From: Nostoc edaphicum CCNP1411
Lineage (GTDB): Bacteria > Cyanobacteriota > Cyanobacteriia > Cyanobacteriales > Nostocaceae
Direction: 5' to 3'
Length of the DNA stretch: 64,000 bases
NCBI RefSeq assembly: GCF_014023275.1
Contig: NZ_CP054698.1
Location: 7,649,001 to 7,713,000, forward strand
Shown here: piece after piece, positions 46,122 through 55,342 of the stretch
Layout: each line of letters begins with the position of its first letter
How positions within the stretch are numbered: position 1 is the first letter of the stretch
Made by a program: the position numbers and the translations under genes
Notes under the pieces: generated by a model
What the model was told of the DNA's origin: nothing
Seen by the model: only the letters and a program-made list of their open reading frames with translations
Databases searched by the model: none

Positions 46122-47153
46122 TTATTCAGCACTTTCAAGCACTTTTTGGCGTAGTTCTGGAAATACTTTGGAGACTTTATTCAAGAGATATTCGCCATAA
46201 GTCCCGCGAAATTCGTGAACACTAGCTTTATCCCAGCGATCGCTTTTATCATCATTCACTACCACATCCTTCAGTTCAATGGGTTTGACTTCAACGTTAA
46301 AGTTGGGATCAAAGAAGAACGGGAACGAAAGGCGATTACTCGTTGATAAGTTCTGAACGCGGTGGGGTGTTGAGCGATACAGTCCTCGTGTCATGCGATC
46401 GAGCATATCCCCAATGTTGCATACGAATGAACCAGGAATAGGAGGTGCATCTATCCAACCAGACTTGGACTTGACTTGTAATCCACCGACATTATCTTGC
46501 TTGAGAATAGTTAATACTCCATAATCTGTATGTTCGCCAACGCCCCATTCAGATTTAGATAATGATGAATTAGGAGGGTAATTGAAAATCCGAAATAATA
46601 TCAATGGGTCTTTTGTATAACGATCTGCAAAGTAGGACTTTTCTAATCCCAAACTTAGAGCAATACCAGCCATTAGAGTGTGTCCAAGTTTGGTCATTGA
46701 GTATATGTATTCAAGTACTGTTTCCCTAAATTGGGGAATGTTGGATGGAAAAAGATTGCGACCGTGCATTGGTGTACCAGCTTTCACAAGTGGATGGTCT
46801 TCTGCTAGTTCTCCACCAAAGTAAATACCTTCTTTTAAATCAGGTCTACCTGATGTCAACTCGTTACCCACGGGGAAATATCCTCGCCATGCTCTACCAC
46901 CAAGAGCCATACGAATCTTCAGTTTAGTTTCTAAATCCTGTGCGAAGAACTGTTGACTTAGATCCTCTAATTGCTCTTGTAGTTGTTCATCAACTCCATG
47001 TCCGACGATATAGAAGAAACCGAAATCTTGGCACGCTTGTCTGATTTGGTCTGCAATTACACAAGAAGAGTTGCTAGTTTGAGAAATCAGCGCACTAATA
47101 TCAATGATGGGAACTTTTGAAAACTCTTTGTCTACAACTTGTAAGATTGTCAT
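46122..47153 (-). CDS. 2-oxoglutarate/Fe(II) oxygenase, isopenicillin N synthase-like
   Basis: 343 residues. Iron ligands His208 and Asp210 (GEHTDYG) and His264 (STPHRV), with R274-x-S276 (RLSF) for 2-oxoglutarate. The N-terminus (VPIIDISAL...ACQDFGFFYIVGHGV) is typical of the family. It hydroxylates or oxidatively rearranges a small molecule; substrate unknown. It is on the opposite strand from its neighbours, convergent with the ferredoxin. Confidence 0.92.
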   Translation of the reverse strand: MTILQVVDKEFSKVPIIDISALISQTSNSSCVIADQIRQACQDFGFFYIVGHGVDEQLQEQLEDLSQQFFAQDLETKLKIRMALGGRAWRGYFPVGNELTSGRPDLKEGIYFGGELAEDHPLVKAGTPMHGRNLFPSNIPQFRETVLEYIYSMTKLGHTLMAGIALSLGLEKSYFADRYTKDPLILFRIFNYPPNSSLSKSEWGVGEHTDYGVLTILKQDNVGGLQVKSKSGWIDAPPIPGSFVCNIGDMLDRMTRGLYRSTPHRVQNLSTSNRLSFPFFFDPNFNVEVKPIELKDVVVNDDKSDRWDKASVHEFRGTYGEYLLNKVSKVFPELRQKVLESAE

Positions 47154-47477
47154 GTTCAGGTTCTCCTAGTCGTGTGTAGCCTAATAACTAGGTTACACAG
47201 AAAATTATATCGATAACCATAATGTTGGTTATGGCGATCGCCTACAAATAAACCAACCAAATATTGACATTTGTCAAGTATCAAAATAGATGTTTATTAA
47301 AATAATTTTGTTAATTTTGTTTTAAACACAAGTAAACTGATGTGCATACCGTAGTATTATCTAAATAATTATCATTGGTTCTCAAGAGAAAATATTTCAC
47401 AGCAGAAGCAGTAATTATTAAGCAATGCAAACTGAGTAATAAAAATTGTCAATTCAATAATGAACATATCCAAAAAT
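47154..47477. promoter_or_regulatory. Divergent promoter region, 2OG oxygenase / aldo-keto reductase
   Basis: About 320 bp, AT-rich, no gene. It contains a degenerate copy of the CTACGG-family end (GTGCATACCGTAG near 47342-47354) and AATAATTATCATT at 47366-47378, weakly like a Fur box. No regulator is assigned. Confidence 0.4.
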
Positions 47478-48515
47478 ATGCAGTATAACCAATTAGGCAA
47501 TAGTGACCTCAATGTTTCCGACATTTGCCTTGGCACAATGACTTATGGGCAACAAAATACTATAGAAGAAGCCCACCAGCAGCTAGATTATGCCATTAGC
47601 CAGGGAATCAACTTCATTGATGCGGCAGAGATGTATCCAGTACCAACCAGTGGTGAAACTTATGGCTTAACCGAAACTTATATTGGAGAATGGTTAAAAC
47701 ATCAACAGCGAGATCAACTAATAATTGCTACTAAAATTGCAGGGCCGGGTCGAGGCTTTAAGTGGGTACGTGGTGGAGCGAAAGCAATTGATCGGGACAA
47801 TATCAAACAAGCTGTAGATGATAGTCTTACAAGGTTACAGACAGACTATATTGATTTATATCAAATCCATTGGCCAGATCGTTATGTACCTCGTTTTGGA
47901 CAAACAGTTTTTGACCCCACTCAGGTAAAAGAAACAGTTTCCATCACTGAACAACTAGAAGTTTTTGCTGATGTCATCAATGCAGGTAAAATTCGCTATA
48001 TCGGCTTAAGTAATGAAACCCCTTGGGGCGTTGCTCAATTTAGCCACGCAGCTAAACAATTAGGATTACCTAAAGTCGTCTCAATTCAAAATGCCTACAA
48101 TTTAATCAATCGAATTTTTGATGGCGCTCTTGCAGAAGCAGCTTATTACGAAAACGTTCCTTTACTAGCTTACAGCCCTTTGGGATTTGGCTATTTAACT
48201 GGTAAATACCTTAACGACAAACCAGAGAAAGCAAGAGTTACTTTATTTGAAAACTTTGGTCAGCGATATTTAAAACCAAATGTGAGTAAAGCAGTAGCCG
48301 CTTATGTAGAAATTGCCAAACGCCATCAAATAAGTCCTGCACAATTAGCGATCGCATTTGTAAGGAGTCGTTGGTTTGTTGCTAGTACGATTATTGGTGC
48401 TACTACACTCGAACAACTCAAAGAAAATATAGACAGTATCAATGTAGTTCTCGACAAAGATATCTTGGCTGAATTGGACGCAGTTCATACTCAATATCCA
48501 AATCCAGCACCATAA
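47478..48515 (+). CDS. Aldo/keto reductase (Tas-like)
   Basis: 345 residues from the ATG at 47478 (MQYNQLGNSDLNVSDICLGTMTYGQQNT), which matches the family start; an ATG 18 bp upstream is also in frame. Catalytic motifs are NFIDAAEMYP (Asp, Tyr), IIATKIAG (Lys) and YQIHWPDRYVP (His). The NADPH-binding C-terminus has IIGATTLEQLKENI. It reduces aldehydes or ketones. Here it sits between a 2OG oxygenase and the arylsulfotransferase-like gene; its substrate in this pathway is unknown. Confidence 0.93.
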   Translation: MQYNQLGNSDLNVSDICLGTMTYGQQNTIEEAHQQLDYAISQGINFIDAAEMYPVPTSGETYGLTETYIGEWLKHQQRDQLIIATKIAGPGRGFKWVRGGAKAIDRDNIKQAVDDSLTRLQTDYIDLYQIHWPDRYVPRFGQTVFDPTQVKETVSITEQLEVFADVINAGKIRYIGLSNETPWGVAQFSHAAKQLGLPKVVSIQNAYNLINRIFDGALAEAAYYENVPLLAYSPLGFGYLTGKYLNDKPEKARVTLFENFGQRYLKPNVSKAVAAYVEIAKRHQISPAQLAIAFVRSRWFVASTIIGATTLEQLKENIDSINVVLDKDILAELDAVHTQYPNPAP

Positions 48516-48585
48516 GAGTGCTGAGTGTTGAGTGCTGAGTAGTTATTTTCCCAGTCCCTAGTTCCCAATCCCTAATCTGAAAACT

Positions 48586-49707
48586 ATGACGATCGCAACA
48601 GCATCAGTTGACCAAAATACTATTCGTCGCCGTGGTACTGGTTTAAGAGCTTATAATCCTGACAAGGCATTCAAGGGTTATACACTTTTTACACCACTTA
48701 CAGGTAAGGGAGAAGTATATCTTCTGAATCTAGAAGGAGAAGTAGTACATCAATGGAATCTGCCATATTCACCGGGTTTATATGCTTATCTTTTACCCAA
48801 TGGCAACCTTTTTTATAATGGTAAGACACTAGATGTTCCGCCACATTTTCCTTTGTGGGCTGCCTTTAAAGGTGGCGTTGTCTTAGAAGCAGATCCCAAG
48901 GGAAATATTATTTGGGAATATAAACATCCAGATCATCATCACGACGGACGCAGACTACGCAACGGTAACACGATTTTATTGGCTATTGAAAAGATACCTC
49001 AATCTTTGATTCCTCATATCAAAGGCGGTGTAGCGGGAACAGAAGCAGACGGTGATATCTATGCTGATGTACTTTATGAAGTTACTCCTGGGGGTGAAAT
49101 TGTTTGGACTTGGCACGCCCACGAACACTTAGATCCAGATGTTTTTACTATCACTCCCCAAGATCAACGACACGAATGGACTCATGGCAATACTGTAGGC
49201 GAACTCGCTGACGGCAATATTATCGTTAGCTTTCGTAACATCTCTACCGTCGCAATTATTGATCGCCAAACAGGAAAAATTATCTGGACACTCGGAGATG
49301 ATGTATTAGCACAGCAACACTTTCCTAACGAATTAGCTAACGGCAATATCCTAATTTTTGATAATGGCGCACATCGCCGTCACACTGCGCTGAATTTCTC
49401 TCGTGTGATTGAAGTCAACCGTCAAACGAAAGAAATAGTTTGGCAATACACTGACAACCCACCTCAAAATTTCTTCAGTTCGTATATATCAGGCGCACAG
49501 CGTCTAGCGAATGGCAACACTTTAATTACAGAAGGTGCTTTCGGTCGTATATTTGAGGTGACAGTTACAGGAGAGATTGTTTGGGAATATGTTAATCCTC
49601 ACTTTGCTGTTCGGAATCTTGGAGAGAAGTCAGCAGTAGCTAGTGGAGAGCAAAATTCAGTATTCCGCGCTTTTCGTTATGCGCCTGAAGAAGTGCCTTG
49701 GCTTTAG
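48586..49707 (+). CDS. Arylsulfotransferase-like (ASST) propeller protein
   Basis: 373 residues. Repeated PQQ-like blades, each ending G-x-I-V/I-W-x-W/Y (GEVVHQWNLPY, GNIIWEYKHP, GEIVWTWHAH, GKIIWTLGDD, KEIVWQYTDN, GEIVWEYVNP), and LANGNTLI turns. His residues in DHHHDGRR, HAHEHLD and RHEWTHGNT are where ASST places its catalytic His. No signal peptide, so cytosolic, unlike classical periplasmic ASST. Inferred function is transfer or hydrolysis of a sulfate ester. It follows the aldo/keto reductase by 70 bp of repeat DNA. Confidence 0.8.
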   Translation: MTIATASVDQNTIRRRGTGLRAYNPDKAFKGYTLFTPLTGKGEVYLLNLEGEVVHQWNLPYSPGLYAYLLPNGNLFYNGKTLDVPPHFPLWAAFKGGVVLEADPKGNIIWEYKHPDHHHDGRRLRNGNTILLAIEKIPQSLIPHIKGGVAGTEADGDIYADVLYEVTPGGEIVWTWHAHEHLDPDVFTITPQDQRHEWTHGNTVGELADGNIIVSFRNISTVAIIDRQTGKIIWTLGDDVLAQQHFPNELANGNILIFDNGAHRRHTALNFSRVIEVNRQTKEIVWQYTDNPPQNFFSSYISGAQRLANGNTLITEGAFGRIFEVTVTGEIVWEYVNPHFAVRNLGEKSAVASGEQNSVFRAFRYAPEEVPWL

Positions 49708-49781
49708 TTCAATTTTAGATTTTGAATTGAATTAATTTCCAAAGCTAATAAACCAATCCTATTCATAGAGGAATAATCAAC

Positions 49782-50447
49782 ATGGCTGAAATCAAGGTAT
49801 ATAGTGCGGTTGTTTGCCCTTATGCTCACCGTTCGCGTTTGGTATTGCAAGAAAAAGGCGTCGAATTTGACTTGATTGAAATTAATTTGCAGAACAAGCC
49901 AGAGGGATTTACAGATATTTCTCCTTATGGAAAAGTGCCTGCGATCGCACATAATAATAACCGAGTTTGGGAATCGGCAGTAATTAACGAATATCTCAAC
50001 GAGGTATTTCCAAATCCGCCGCTTTTGCCTAGCAGTCCCATTGCTAAAGCACAAGCTCGGATCTGGATTGATTTTGCTAATACTCGATTTGTTCCAGCTT
50101 TTTCTACTCTCTTGCGTAGTTCCGATATCCAACAGCAAGAAGCAGCTAAAAAAGAACTATACCAACATCTGGAATTTATCGAGAATGAAGCTTTAGGGAA
50201 GTTATCAGGAGACGGCCCTTACTGGTTTGGCGAATCCGTCAGTCTGGTTGATTTCACCTTTTACCCCTGGTTTGAGCGTTGGCCTGCACTGAAGCACTAT
50301 CGAGGCTTTGGTATACCAGAGGAATTTACTCGTCTACGTCAGTGGAAAAAGGCTGTAAAACAACGTGATTCTGTAGTGGCGATCGCTAATAGCAAGGAGT
50401 TCTACATAGAGCGATATGCTAGATTTGCTACTCCTGTTGCTGCATAG
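49782..50447 (+). CDS. Glutathione S-transferase
   Basis: 221 residues. Thioredoxin-like domain: YSAVVCPYAHRSRLVLQEKGVEF with Cys at the active-site loop, GKVPAI (cis-Pro) and WESAVINEYL. The C-domain has GESVSLVDFTFYPWFERW. It is strongly similar to the GST at 51966 (both have [25 protein letters not shown] / [13 protein letters not shown]), which suggests duplication inside the island. The substrate is unknown. Confidence 0.92.
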   Translation: MAEIKVYSAVVCPYAHRSRLVLQEKGVEFDLIEINLQNKPEGFTDISPYGKVPAIAHNNNRVWESAVINEYLNEVFPNPPLLPSSPIAKAQARIWIDFANTRFVPAFSTLLRSSDIQQQEAAKKELYQHLEFIENEALGKLSGDGPYWFGESVSLVDFTFYPWFERWPALKHYRGFGIPEEFTRLRQWKKAVKQRDSVVAIANSKEFYIERYARFATPVAA

Positions 50448-50488
50448 CACAGCTTTTTGGTAGTCAAAATAATTTATCTTTCCCTAAG

Positions 50489-50523
50489 TTTTCGCCGCCC
50501 AAAATCTTTTTGAGCGGCGAAAA
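50489..50523 (+). terminator. Terminator hairpin after the GST
   Basis: TTTTCGCCGC (50489-50498) pairs with GCGGCGAAAA (50514-50523), 10-bp stem and 15-nt loop, 42 bp past the GST stop. Its flanks are A/T-rich on both sides, so it could stop transcription in either direction. Confidence 0.7.
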
Positions 50524-50836
50524 AATAAATATAGGGGTCGTCAAGTCGCTTCTCTACGAGACGCTGCGCGAACGCTCCAATTAAAAATTAAAAATTATTA
50601 ATTAAAAATTGCAAGACGCGACGCTCCTGCGTCGCTAACGCTTCGCTATCGTGGACTCGCTAACGCTGCGCTATCAGTGGGGGCTTGTACCCCAAATTAA
50701 TTAATTAAAAAAAGGTCATTTGTCCTTTGTCATTCTTCATTGGTAAGGGTTTTAGGCATGTTTACTTTTAGTAACATAATTTGGTTTATTCCCACCTATT
50801 TACTTAGCGATTTATAAAGTAGTGTGTATCTCGCTG
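50524..50836. other. Repeat-containing spacer
   Basis: No gene. It has CTACGAGACGCTGCGCGAAC and CGACGCTCCTGCGTCGCTAA / CTAACGCTGCGCTATCAG fragments, plus AATTAAAAATT tandem units at 50578-50610. Confidence 0.55.
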
Positions 50837-51685
50837 TCAGACTGCTACCTTTTTACCAATAGCCATAATGTGAGCGCTCACACCTAATGTAGAAGGTTCT
50901 GTCTCTAGCCAGCGAATAGCTTGTAGGAGTCTTTGACGGCGACTTTGTTCACTCCAATGTTCCTCAAAATTTTGTAGTAATTTGCCTGGGCCTTCTATGG
51001 CTAAAAGCTTTTCACAAGATAACCCTGCTTCTTCTACCTCTGCTTTTAGTTCATCAGGGTGATGAAAGAAGGCTGTTGTAAAGTAAGCAGGATGGTTACT
51101 CGGATTACGATGCTGCCCTTCCAGCAAGTCCCGATGAACAATTTCTACAAACTCTGGATCGTCTAGCCATCCCCGAAATAAACCGTCTAAGAGCGAAGCA
51201 AAGCGAGAACAACCAACGGCAAAGACAAGACCTCCACTCTTTAAAACACGATCAGCCTCGCGTAACACTGCTATGCGATCGCTATGTTCTATCAAATGAT
51301 ACAGTGGCCCAAATAAAAGAACAGCATCAACGCTGTTGTTTGCTTGATTTAACTGACGGGCATCTCCAACCTCTGCACTTGCAAGTGGATAATCTGGCTG
51401 AACCTGAGAAGCAGAACGGGCTTGTTCTACGTGCAAGGGAACTGGATCAATAAGATGAACTTTATACCCTAGCTGGGCAAGCCAACAAGCATAGATGCCT
51501 GAGCCGCCACCAACATCGAAAATCACTGCGGGAGGAGGAGGCAAGTAGCGGCTAAGAAGCTCTTGGGTGCGAACTAGTTCAATCGGATTTGTACGCTTTG
51601 ATAAGCGTTCAAATTCCAAACCACGCTCATAATAAGCTAGTACCTCATCTAAAAGCAGGTTTTGTAAATTAGACTTGTCTGACAT
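50837..51685 (-). CDS. Class I SAM-dependent methyltransferase
   Basis: 282 residues. Motif I is AVIFDVGGGSGIYACWLAQLGY, then HLIDPVP, GDARQL and VDAVLLFGPLYHLIE, typical of UbiE/COQ5-like enzymes. A later HPDELKAEVEEAGLS segment supports a small-molecule methyltransferase. It is on the minus strand between two GST genes; the substrate is unknown. Confidence 0.88.
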   Translation of the reverse strand: MSDKSNLQNLLLDEVLAYYERGLEFERLSKRTNPIELVRTQELLSRYLPPPPAVIFDVGGGSGIYACWLAQLGYKVHLIDPVPLHVEQARSASQVQPDYPLASAEVGDARQLNQANNSVDAVLLFGPLYHLIEHSDRIAVLREADRVLKSGGLVFAVGCSRFASLLDGLFRGWLDDPEFVEIVHRDLLEGQHRNPSNHPAYFTTAFFHHPDELKAEVEEAGLSCEKLLAIEGPGKLLQNFEEHWSEQSRRQRLLQAIRWLETEPSTLGVSAHIMAIGKKVAV

Positions 51686-51965
51686 GAAATTTCCTATTTT
51701 TAAAATTTAGTCTATGAAAACCTCTACATTTATTTAGTTACACTAACAATTAGGTATGCATCTTTTCATAAAAACTGTATAATAATATTCAAACTACGCT
51801 AAACCGACCGACAAACTGTAATATATCATCTAACTGATGTAGATACCTACCAGTCAATTATTTAACTGCACTAATCAACACATCTCACTTCTGTCTTATT
51901 GCTTTAGTTTGAGTTGTGCAATCTCAAACAGTCTGTATTCACGATGATTACAAGGAAAAGATTTC
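51686..51965. other. Promoter spacer, divergent methyltransferase / GST
   Basis: 280 bp of AT-rich DNA with no gene or repeat recognised. It must contain promoters for both sides and for the 51966-55963 operon. Confidence 0.45.
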
Positions 51966-52637
51966 ATGAGCAACATACAACTGTACTTCGCCAAAGCCTC
52001 TACCTTCTCTCAACGGACTCGTGTCGTCTTACTGGAAAAAGGTATTGACTTCACCCCAATAGAAATTGACTTACAGAACAAACCAGATGGGTACACGCAA
52101 ATTTCGCGCTATGGTAAAGTTCCGGCTATCAAACATGGGGATATTGAAATTTACGAGTCAGCTATTATCAATGAATATCTAGATGAAGTTTTTCCAGAAC
52201 CACCATTGTTACCTCGCGATCCGGCAGCTAAAGCGATCGCTCGGATTTGGATAGACTACGCCAATACTCGCTTTGTCCCAGCTTTTAACAAATTTCTGCG
52301 CGGTAAAGATAGCACCGAACAGGAAGAAGGACGAAGAGAGTTCACAGAAGCACTTCTATATATTGAGAAGGAAGGATTAGGCAAGGGTGATTACTTATTA
52401 GGAGATCAGTTTAGCCTAGTTGATATCAGTTTCTATCCTTGGTTTGAACGTTTACCACTCTTAGAACACTTCCGCAAATTCACATTACCAGCAGAAACAC
52501 CTCATTTGCAGACATGGTGGAATCTGGTACGCGATCGCTCCTCAATTCAAGCAGTTGCAAACCCTGTGGACTTCTATTTGCAAAGATTCGCCAAAGTTCT
52601 CGGTGAACCTCTTCCCGTTGGTACAGCACAAAAATAG
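51966..52637 (+). CDS. Glutathione S-transferase, paralogue of the 49782 gene
   Basis: 223 residues. [23 protein letters not shown] (Ser in the active-site loop, where its paralogue has Cys), [28 protein letters not shown], and [18 protein letters not shown]. It leads a plus-strand operon with the CmcJ-like and TauD-like oxygenases (48-bp then 77-bp gaps). Glutathione conjugation or glutathione-dependent cleavage within the pathway is likely. Confidence 0.92.
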   Translation: MSNIQLYFAKASTFSQRTRVVLLEKGIDFTPIEIDLQNKPDGYTQISRYGKVPAIKHGDIEIYESAIINEYLDEVFPEPPLLPRDPAAKAIARIWIDYANTRFVPAFNKFLRGKDSTEQEEGRREFTEALLYIEKEGLGKGDYLLGDQFSLVDISFYPWFERLPLLEHFRKFTLPAETPHLQTWWNLVRDRSSIQAVANPVDFYLQRFAKVLGEPLPVGTAQK

Positions 52638-52685
52638 GACACAGGGATTGACAGAAATTAACCAAAATCCAAGATGGGATAACTT

Positions 52686-53552
52686 ATGAGCTTAAATAAC
52701 CAAGTTCTAGACAAACCAATTTTCGCAGAACTGCCATACGTAGAGGCTAACCTCAGTTACCTGATTCCAACGGCAGAAAAACCTGTCAACTATACCTACG
52801 AACCGCCAGCCGGAATTCCTCGCACGAATGCAACTTATCAGACGCATAAACTGCCAATTTACAATGCTCGTTCTATCTCAGAGAACATCTCATTAGATCG
52901 GGAAGGATTTGCCTTGACTGGACATAATACCAATGTCCGCAACTTTTACGATGAAGACGAAGTACGCCGCGTCTACTATCCAGAAGCCGAGCAATTGTTA
53001 AAAGAGGTAACAGGTGCAACGAAAGTAGTGATATTCGATCACACACTTCGTAATGCTGGGAACTCTAAACCAGGTGAGAATAATATTAAAGAACCTGCCA
53101 AGCGTGTACACAACGACTTCACCGCCAAATCAGGCTATACTCGCGCCCGTTTGGAACTAGCAGCGCAGGGCATAGATGATATTGATACGTTACTAAAACA
53201 ACGATTTGCCATCATTAATGTTTGGCGAGCGATCGCACAACCAATTCAAGAGTCACCCTTAGCAGTGTGTGACGCGCAAAGCATTGCAATAACAGACCTT
53301 GTAGCTGGTGATTTAGTGTACCGCGATCGCGTCGGTGAGACATACGGAGTCACGTATAACTCTAAACATAAATGGTTCTACTTCCCGCAAATGCACAGAG
53401 ACGAAGCACTATTTATCAAGTGTTTCGACTCCGCAGAAGAGGGACATGCACGTTTTGCCGCCCATACAGCCTTTGAAGACCCCACCAGCCCAGCTAACGC
53501 TCCCCCACGAGAAAGCATCGAACTAAGGACATTCGTTTTTTACCCCGCATAG
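52686..53552 (+). CDS. CmcJ/NvfI-type oxygenase family protein
   Basis: 288 residues. Family motifs are HDHTLR-like IFDHTLRN, RVHNDFTAKSGYTR, FAIINVWRAIAQPIQESPLAVCDAQS, YGVTYNSKHKWFYFPQMHRDEALFIKCFDS and ARFAAHTAFEDP. His and Asp in VHNDFT plus the later His are probable iron ligands. The family contains cephamycin CmcJ and fungal NvfI-type 2-oxoglutarate enzymes. Substrate unknown. It is between a GST and a TauD-like gene in one operon. Confidence 0.85.
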   Translation: MSLNNQVLDKPIFAELPYVEANLSYLIPTAEKPVNYTYEPPAGIPRTNATYQTHKLPIYNARSISENISLDREGFALTGHNTNVRNFYDEDEVRRVYYPEAEQLLKEVTGATKVVIFDHTLRNAGNSKPGENNIKEPAKRVHNDFTAKSGYTRARLELAAQGIDDIDTLLKQRFAIINVWRAIAQPIQESPLAVCDAQSIAITDLVAGDLVYRDRVGETYGVTYNSKHKWFYFPQMHRDEALFIKCFDSAEEGHARFAAHTAFEDPTSPANAPPRESIELRTFVFYPA

Positions 53553-53629
53553 ATAGCAAAAACTTCTCTCAAATTCCTACTCTCTGAGCCTCTGCATAAA
53601 ACAAATTAACCCTTGGAGACACAAATATC

Positions 53630-54544
53630 ATGACTTCCCAATACTTTGACATCAAACCAATTGCCGGACGTATCGGTGCAAAAATTATTGGTGTTGACTT
53701 GAGCAATAACCTCAGCAACGAAATCATCAGTGATATCCGTAAAGCTTTAGTTAAACACAAAGTCATTTTCTTCCGAGAGCAAAAGCTTGACGCTCAAGGA
53801 CAAGTAGCCTTCGCCCGTCGCTTTGGAGAAGTCACTACAGCCCATCCCACCGTTCCCTCATTGCCAGAAAACCCAGAAGTTCTTGACCTGAATTACGGCA
53901 AGACTGTGAGCCGTGCCAACACTTGGCACACCGATGTCACATTTGTAGATCGTCCTCCCCTTGGTTCTATTTTGCGGGCGCTTGTCATCCCACCATCAGG
54001 AGGTGATACGATTTGGGCAAACTCTGTGACTGCCTACGAAGATTTACCAACTCACCTACGTAATCTTGCTGACCAACTCTGGGCAGTACACAGCAACGCT
54101 TACGATTATGCAGCAGCAGCAGTTGACTTACCACAAGAAGTCTTAGAGTATCGAGCTGTTTTCACCTCGACTGTATACGAAACCCTGCATCCAGTTGTCC
54201 GCGTCCATCCTGAATCCGGTGAACGTGGGTTATTTATTGGTGGGTTCGTGCGCCGTCTGCGTGGTTTATCACAGAATGAATCGGATGAAATCGTAGAATT
54301 GTTGCAAGCTTACATCACACGTCCAGAGAACACAGTCCGGTGGCGCTGGAAAGTAGGCGATGTGGCTTTCTGGGACAATCGCGCTACTCAACATTATGCG
54401 ATCGCAGACTACGGTAATCAACCTCGCCACGTTCAACGAGTCACACTTGTGGGTGACATTCCTGTTGGTATTGATGGTAAGCAGAGTGAGGCTATTAAGG
54501 GAGATTCTTCTGCATATAACCGACGTGAGGCTGTCACTGCTTAA
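53630..54544 (+). CDS. TauD/TfdA-type 2-oxoglutarate dioxygenase
   Basis: 304 residues. Iron ligands His100, Asp102 (NTWHTDVTF) and His255 (RATQHYAIADYGNQPRHVQRVTL), positions almost those of E. coli TauD. Also KHKVIFFREQ and SGGDTIWANSVTAYEDL. The family desulfonates taurine or alkyl sulfates (AtsK), releasing sulfite or sulfate, which fits the neighbouring sulfonate transporter. Whether the substrate is a sulfonate or sulfate ester cannot be told. Confidence 0.93.
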   Translation: MTSQYFDIKPIAGRIGAKIIGVDLSNNLSNEIISDIRKALVKHKVIFFREQKLDAQGQVAFARRFGEVTTAHPTVPSLPENPEVLDLNYGKTVSRANTWHTDVTFVDRPPLGSILRALVIPPSGGDTIWANSVTAYEDLPTHLRNLADQLWAVHSNAYDYAAAAVDLPQEVLEYRAVFTSTVYETLHPVVRVHPESGERGLFIGGFVRRLRGLSQNESDEIVELLQAYITRPENTVRWRWKVGDVAFWDNRATQHYAIADYGNQPRHVQRVTLVGDIPVGIDGKQSEAIKGDSSAYNRREAVTA

Positions 54545-54628
54545 GATAATTGTCATTAGTTCTTTGCCATTGGTCTTGACAAAGTGGAAAGGATAACACT
54601 CACGAGTGAGTGTGCATACACGCGTAAT

Positions 54629-55342
54629 ATGGCCAATACACGTAATAGGGTTCTGGAAACAATAGCTGATATTTTAGACAAACGTGCCACATCTCTCCCT
54701 GCTCGTGTTTTGCGCGTGGCTGTCACTGGCATTACTGCTAGTGGCAAATCCACGTTGGCAGAAGAGTTAGAGCAGACTTTAAAAAGACGTGGGCGAAACT
54801 GTGTCCACATTGCAGTAGATGATTTCCATAATCCGCGTGACCTGCGCTATCGCCAAGGTCGTGAATCTGCCGAAGGCTATTATTTCGACGCTTATAACTA
54901 TCCACTCCTCAAAAAGTTTGTCCTTGAGCCACTTGCCGCTGGAGGCAACCTAATGTATCAAGCGCATGGGTTTGATTTGGAAACAGATACCCTGATAACA
55001 GAGGAGCCTAAAAAGGCCAATACCGGAGACATTTTTCTATTTGCTGCCAGTTTTCTACTGCGACCAGAATTGGTATCCTACTTTGATTATCGAATCTATG
55101 TAGATACAGATTTTGAGGTAGCTGAACAGCGTGGAGTAGAGAGAGATTTGGTACGACTTGGATCTTGGGAAAATGCAGTCCGCCTGTATCGTCAGCGTTA
55201 TCATGCTGCACAACGAATCTACTTTGCAGAATCTAATCCTGTGCAATATGCCGATGCTTTATTGAAGAACAACAATTTGGCGGAACCAATTCTCTTCTTT
55301 AGAGCAAATGATTGTAAAAATAACGATCGCGCTTTTTTATGA
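54629..55342 (+). CDS. P-loop kinase, uridine kinase/phosphoribulokinase-like
   Basis: 237 residues from the ATG at 54629; a GTG at 54584 in frame would add 15 residues. Walker A is VAVTGITASGKSTLAEEL. Then HIAVDDFHNPRD and a DAYNYPLLKKF, as in uridine kinases, DIFLFAASFLLRPEL, and YRQRYHAAQRIYFAESNPVQYAD. It probably phosphorylates a small molecule. Its stop overlaps the next ATG (ATGA at 55339-55342), so it is translationally coupled to the frameshifted GST. Confidence 0.82.
   Translation: MANTRNRVLETIADILDKRATSLPARVLRVAVTGITASGKSTLAEELEQTLKRRGRNCVHIAVDDFHNPRDLRYRQGRESAEGYYFDAYNYPLLKKFVLEPLAAGGNLMYQAHGFDLETDTLITEEPKKANTGDIFLFAASFLLRPELVSYFDYRIYVDTDFEVAEQRGVERDLVRLGSWENAVRLYRQRYHAAQRIYFAESNPVQYADALLKNNNLAEPILFFRANDCKNNDRAFL

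Noticed and set aside
47366..47378. Fur box upstream of the aldo/keto reductase
   Set aside because: Only a 13-bp AT-rich partial match; not distinguishable from background.
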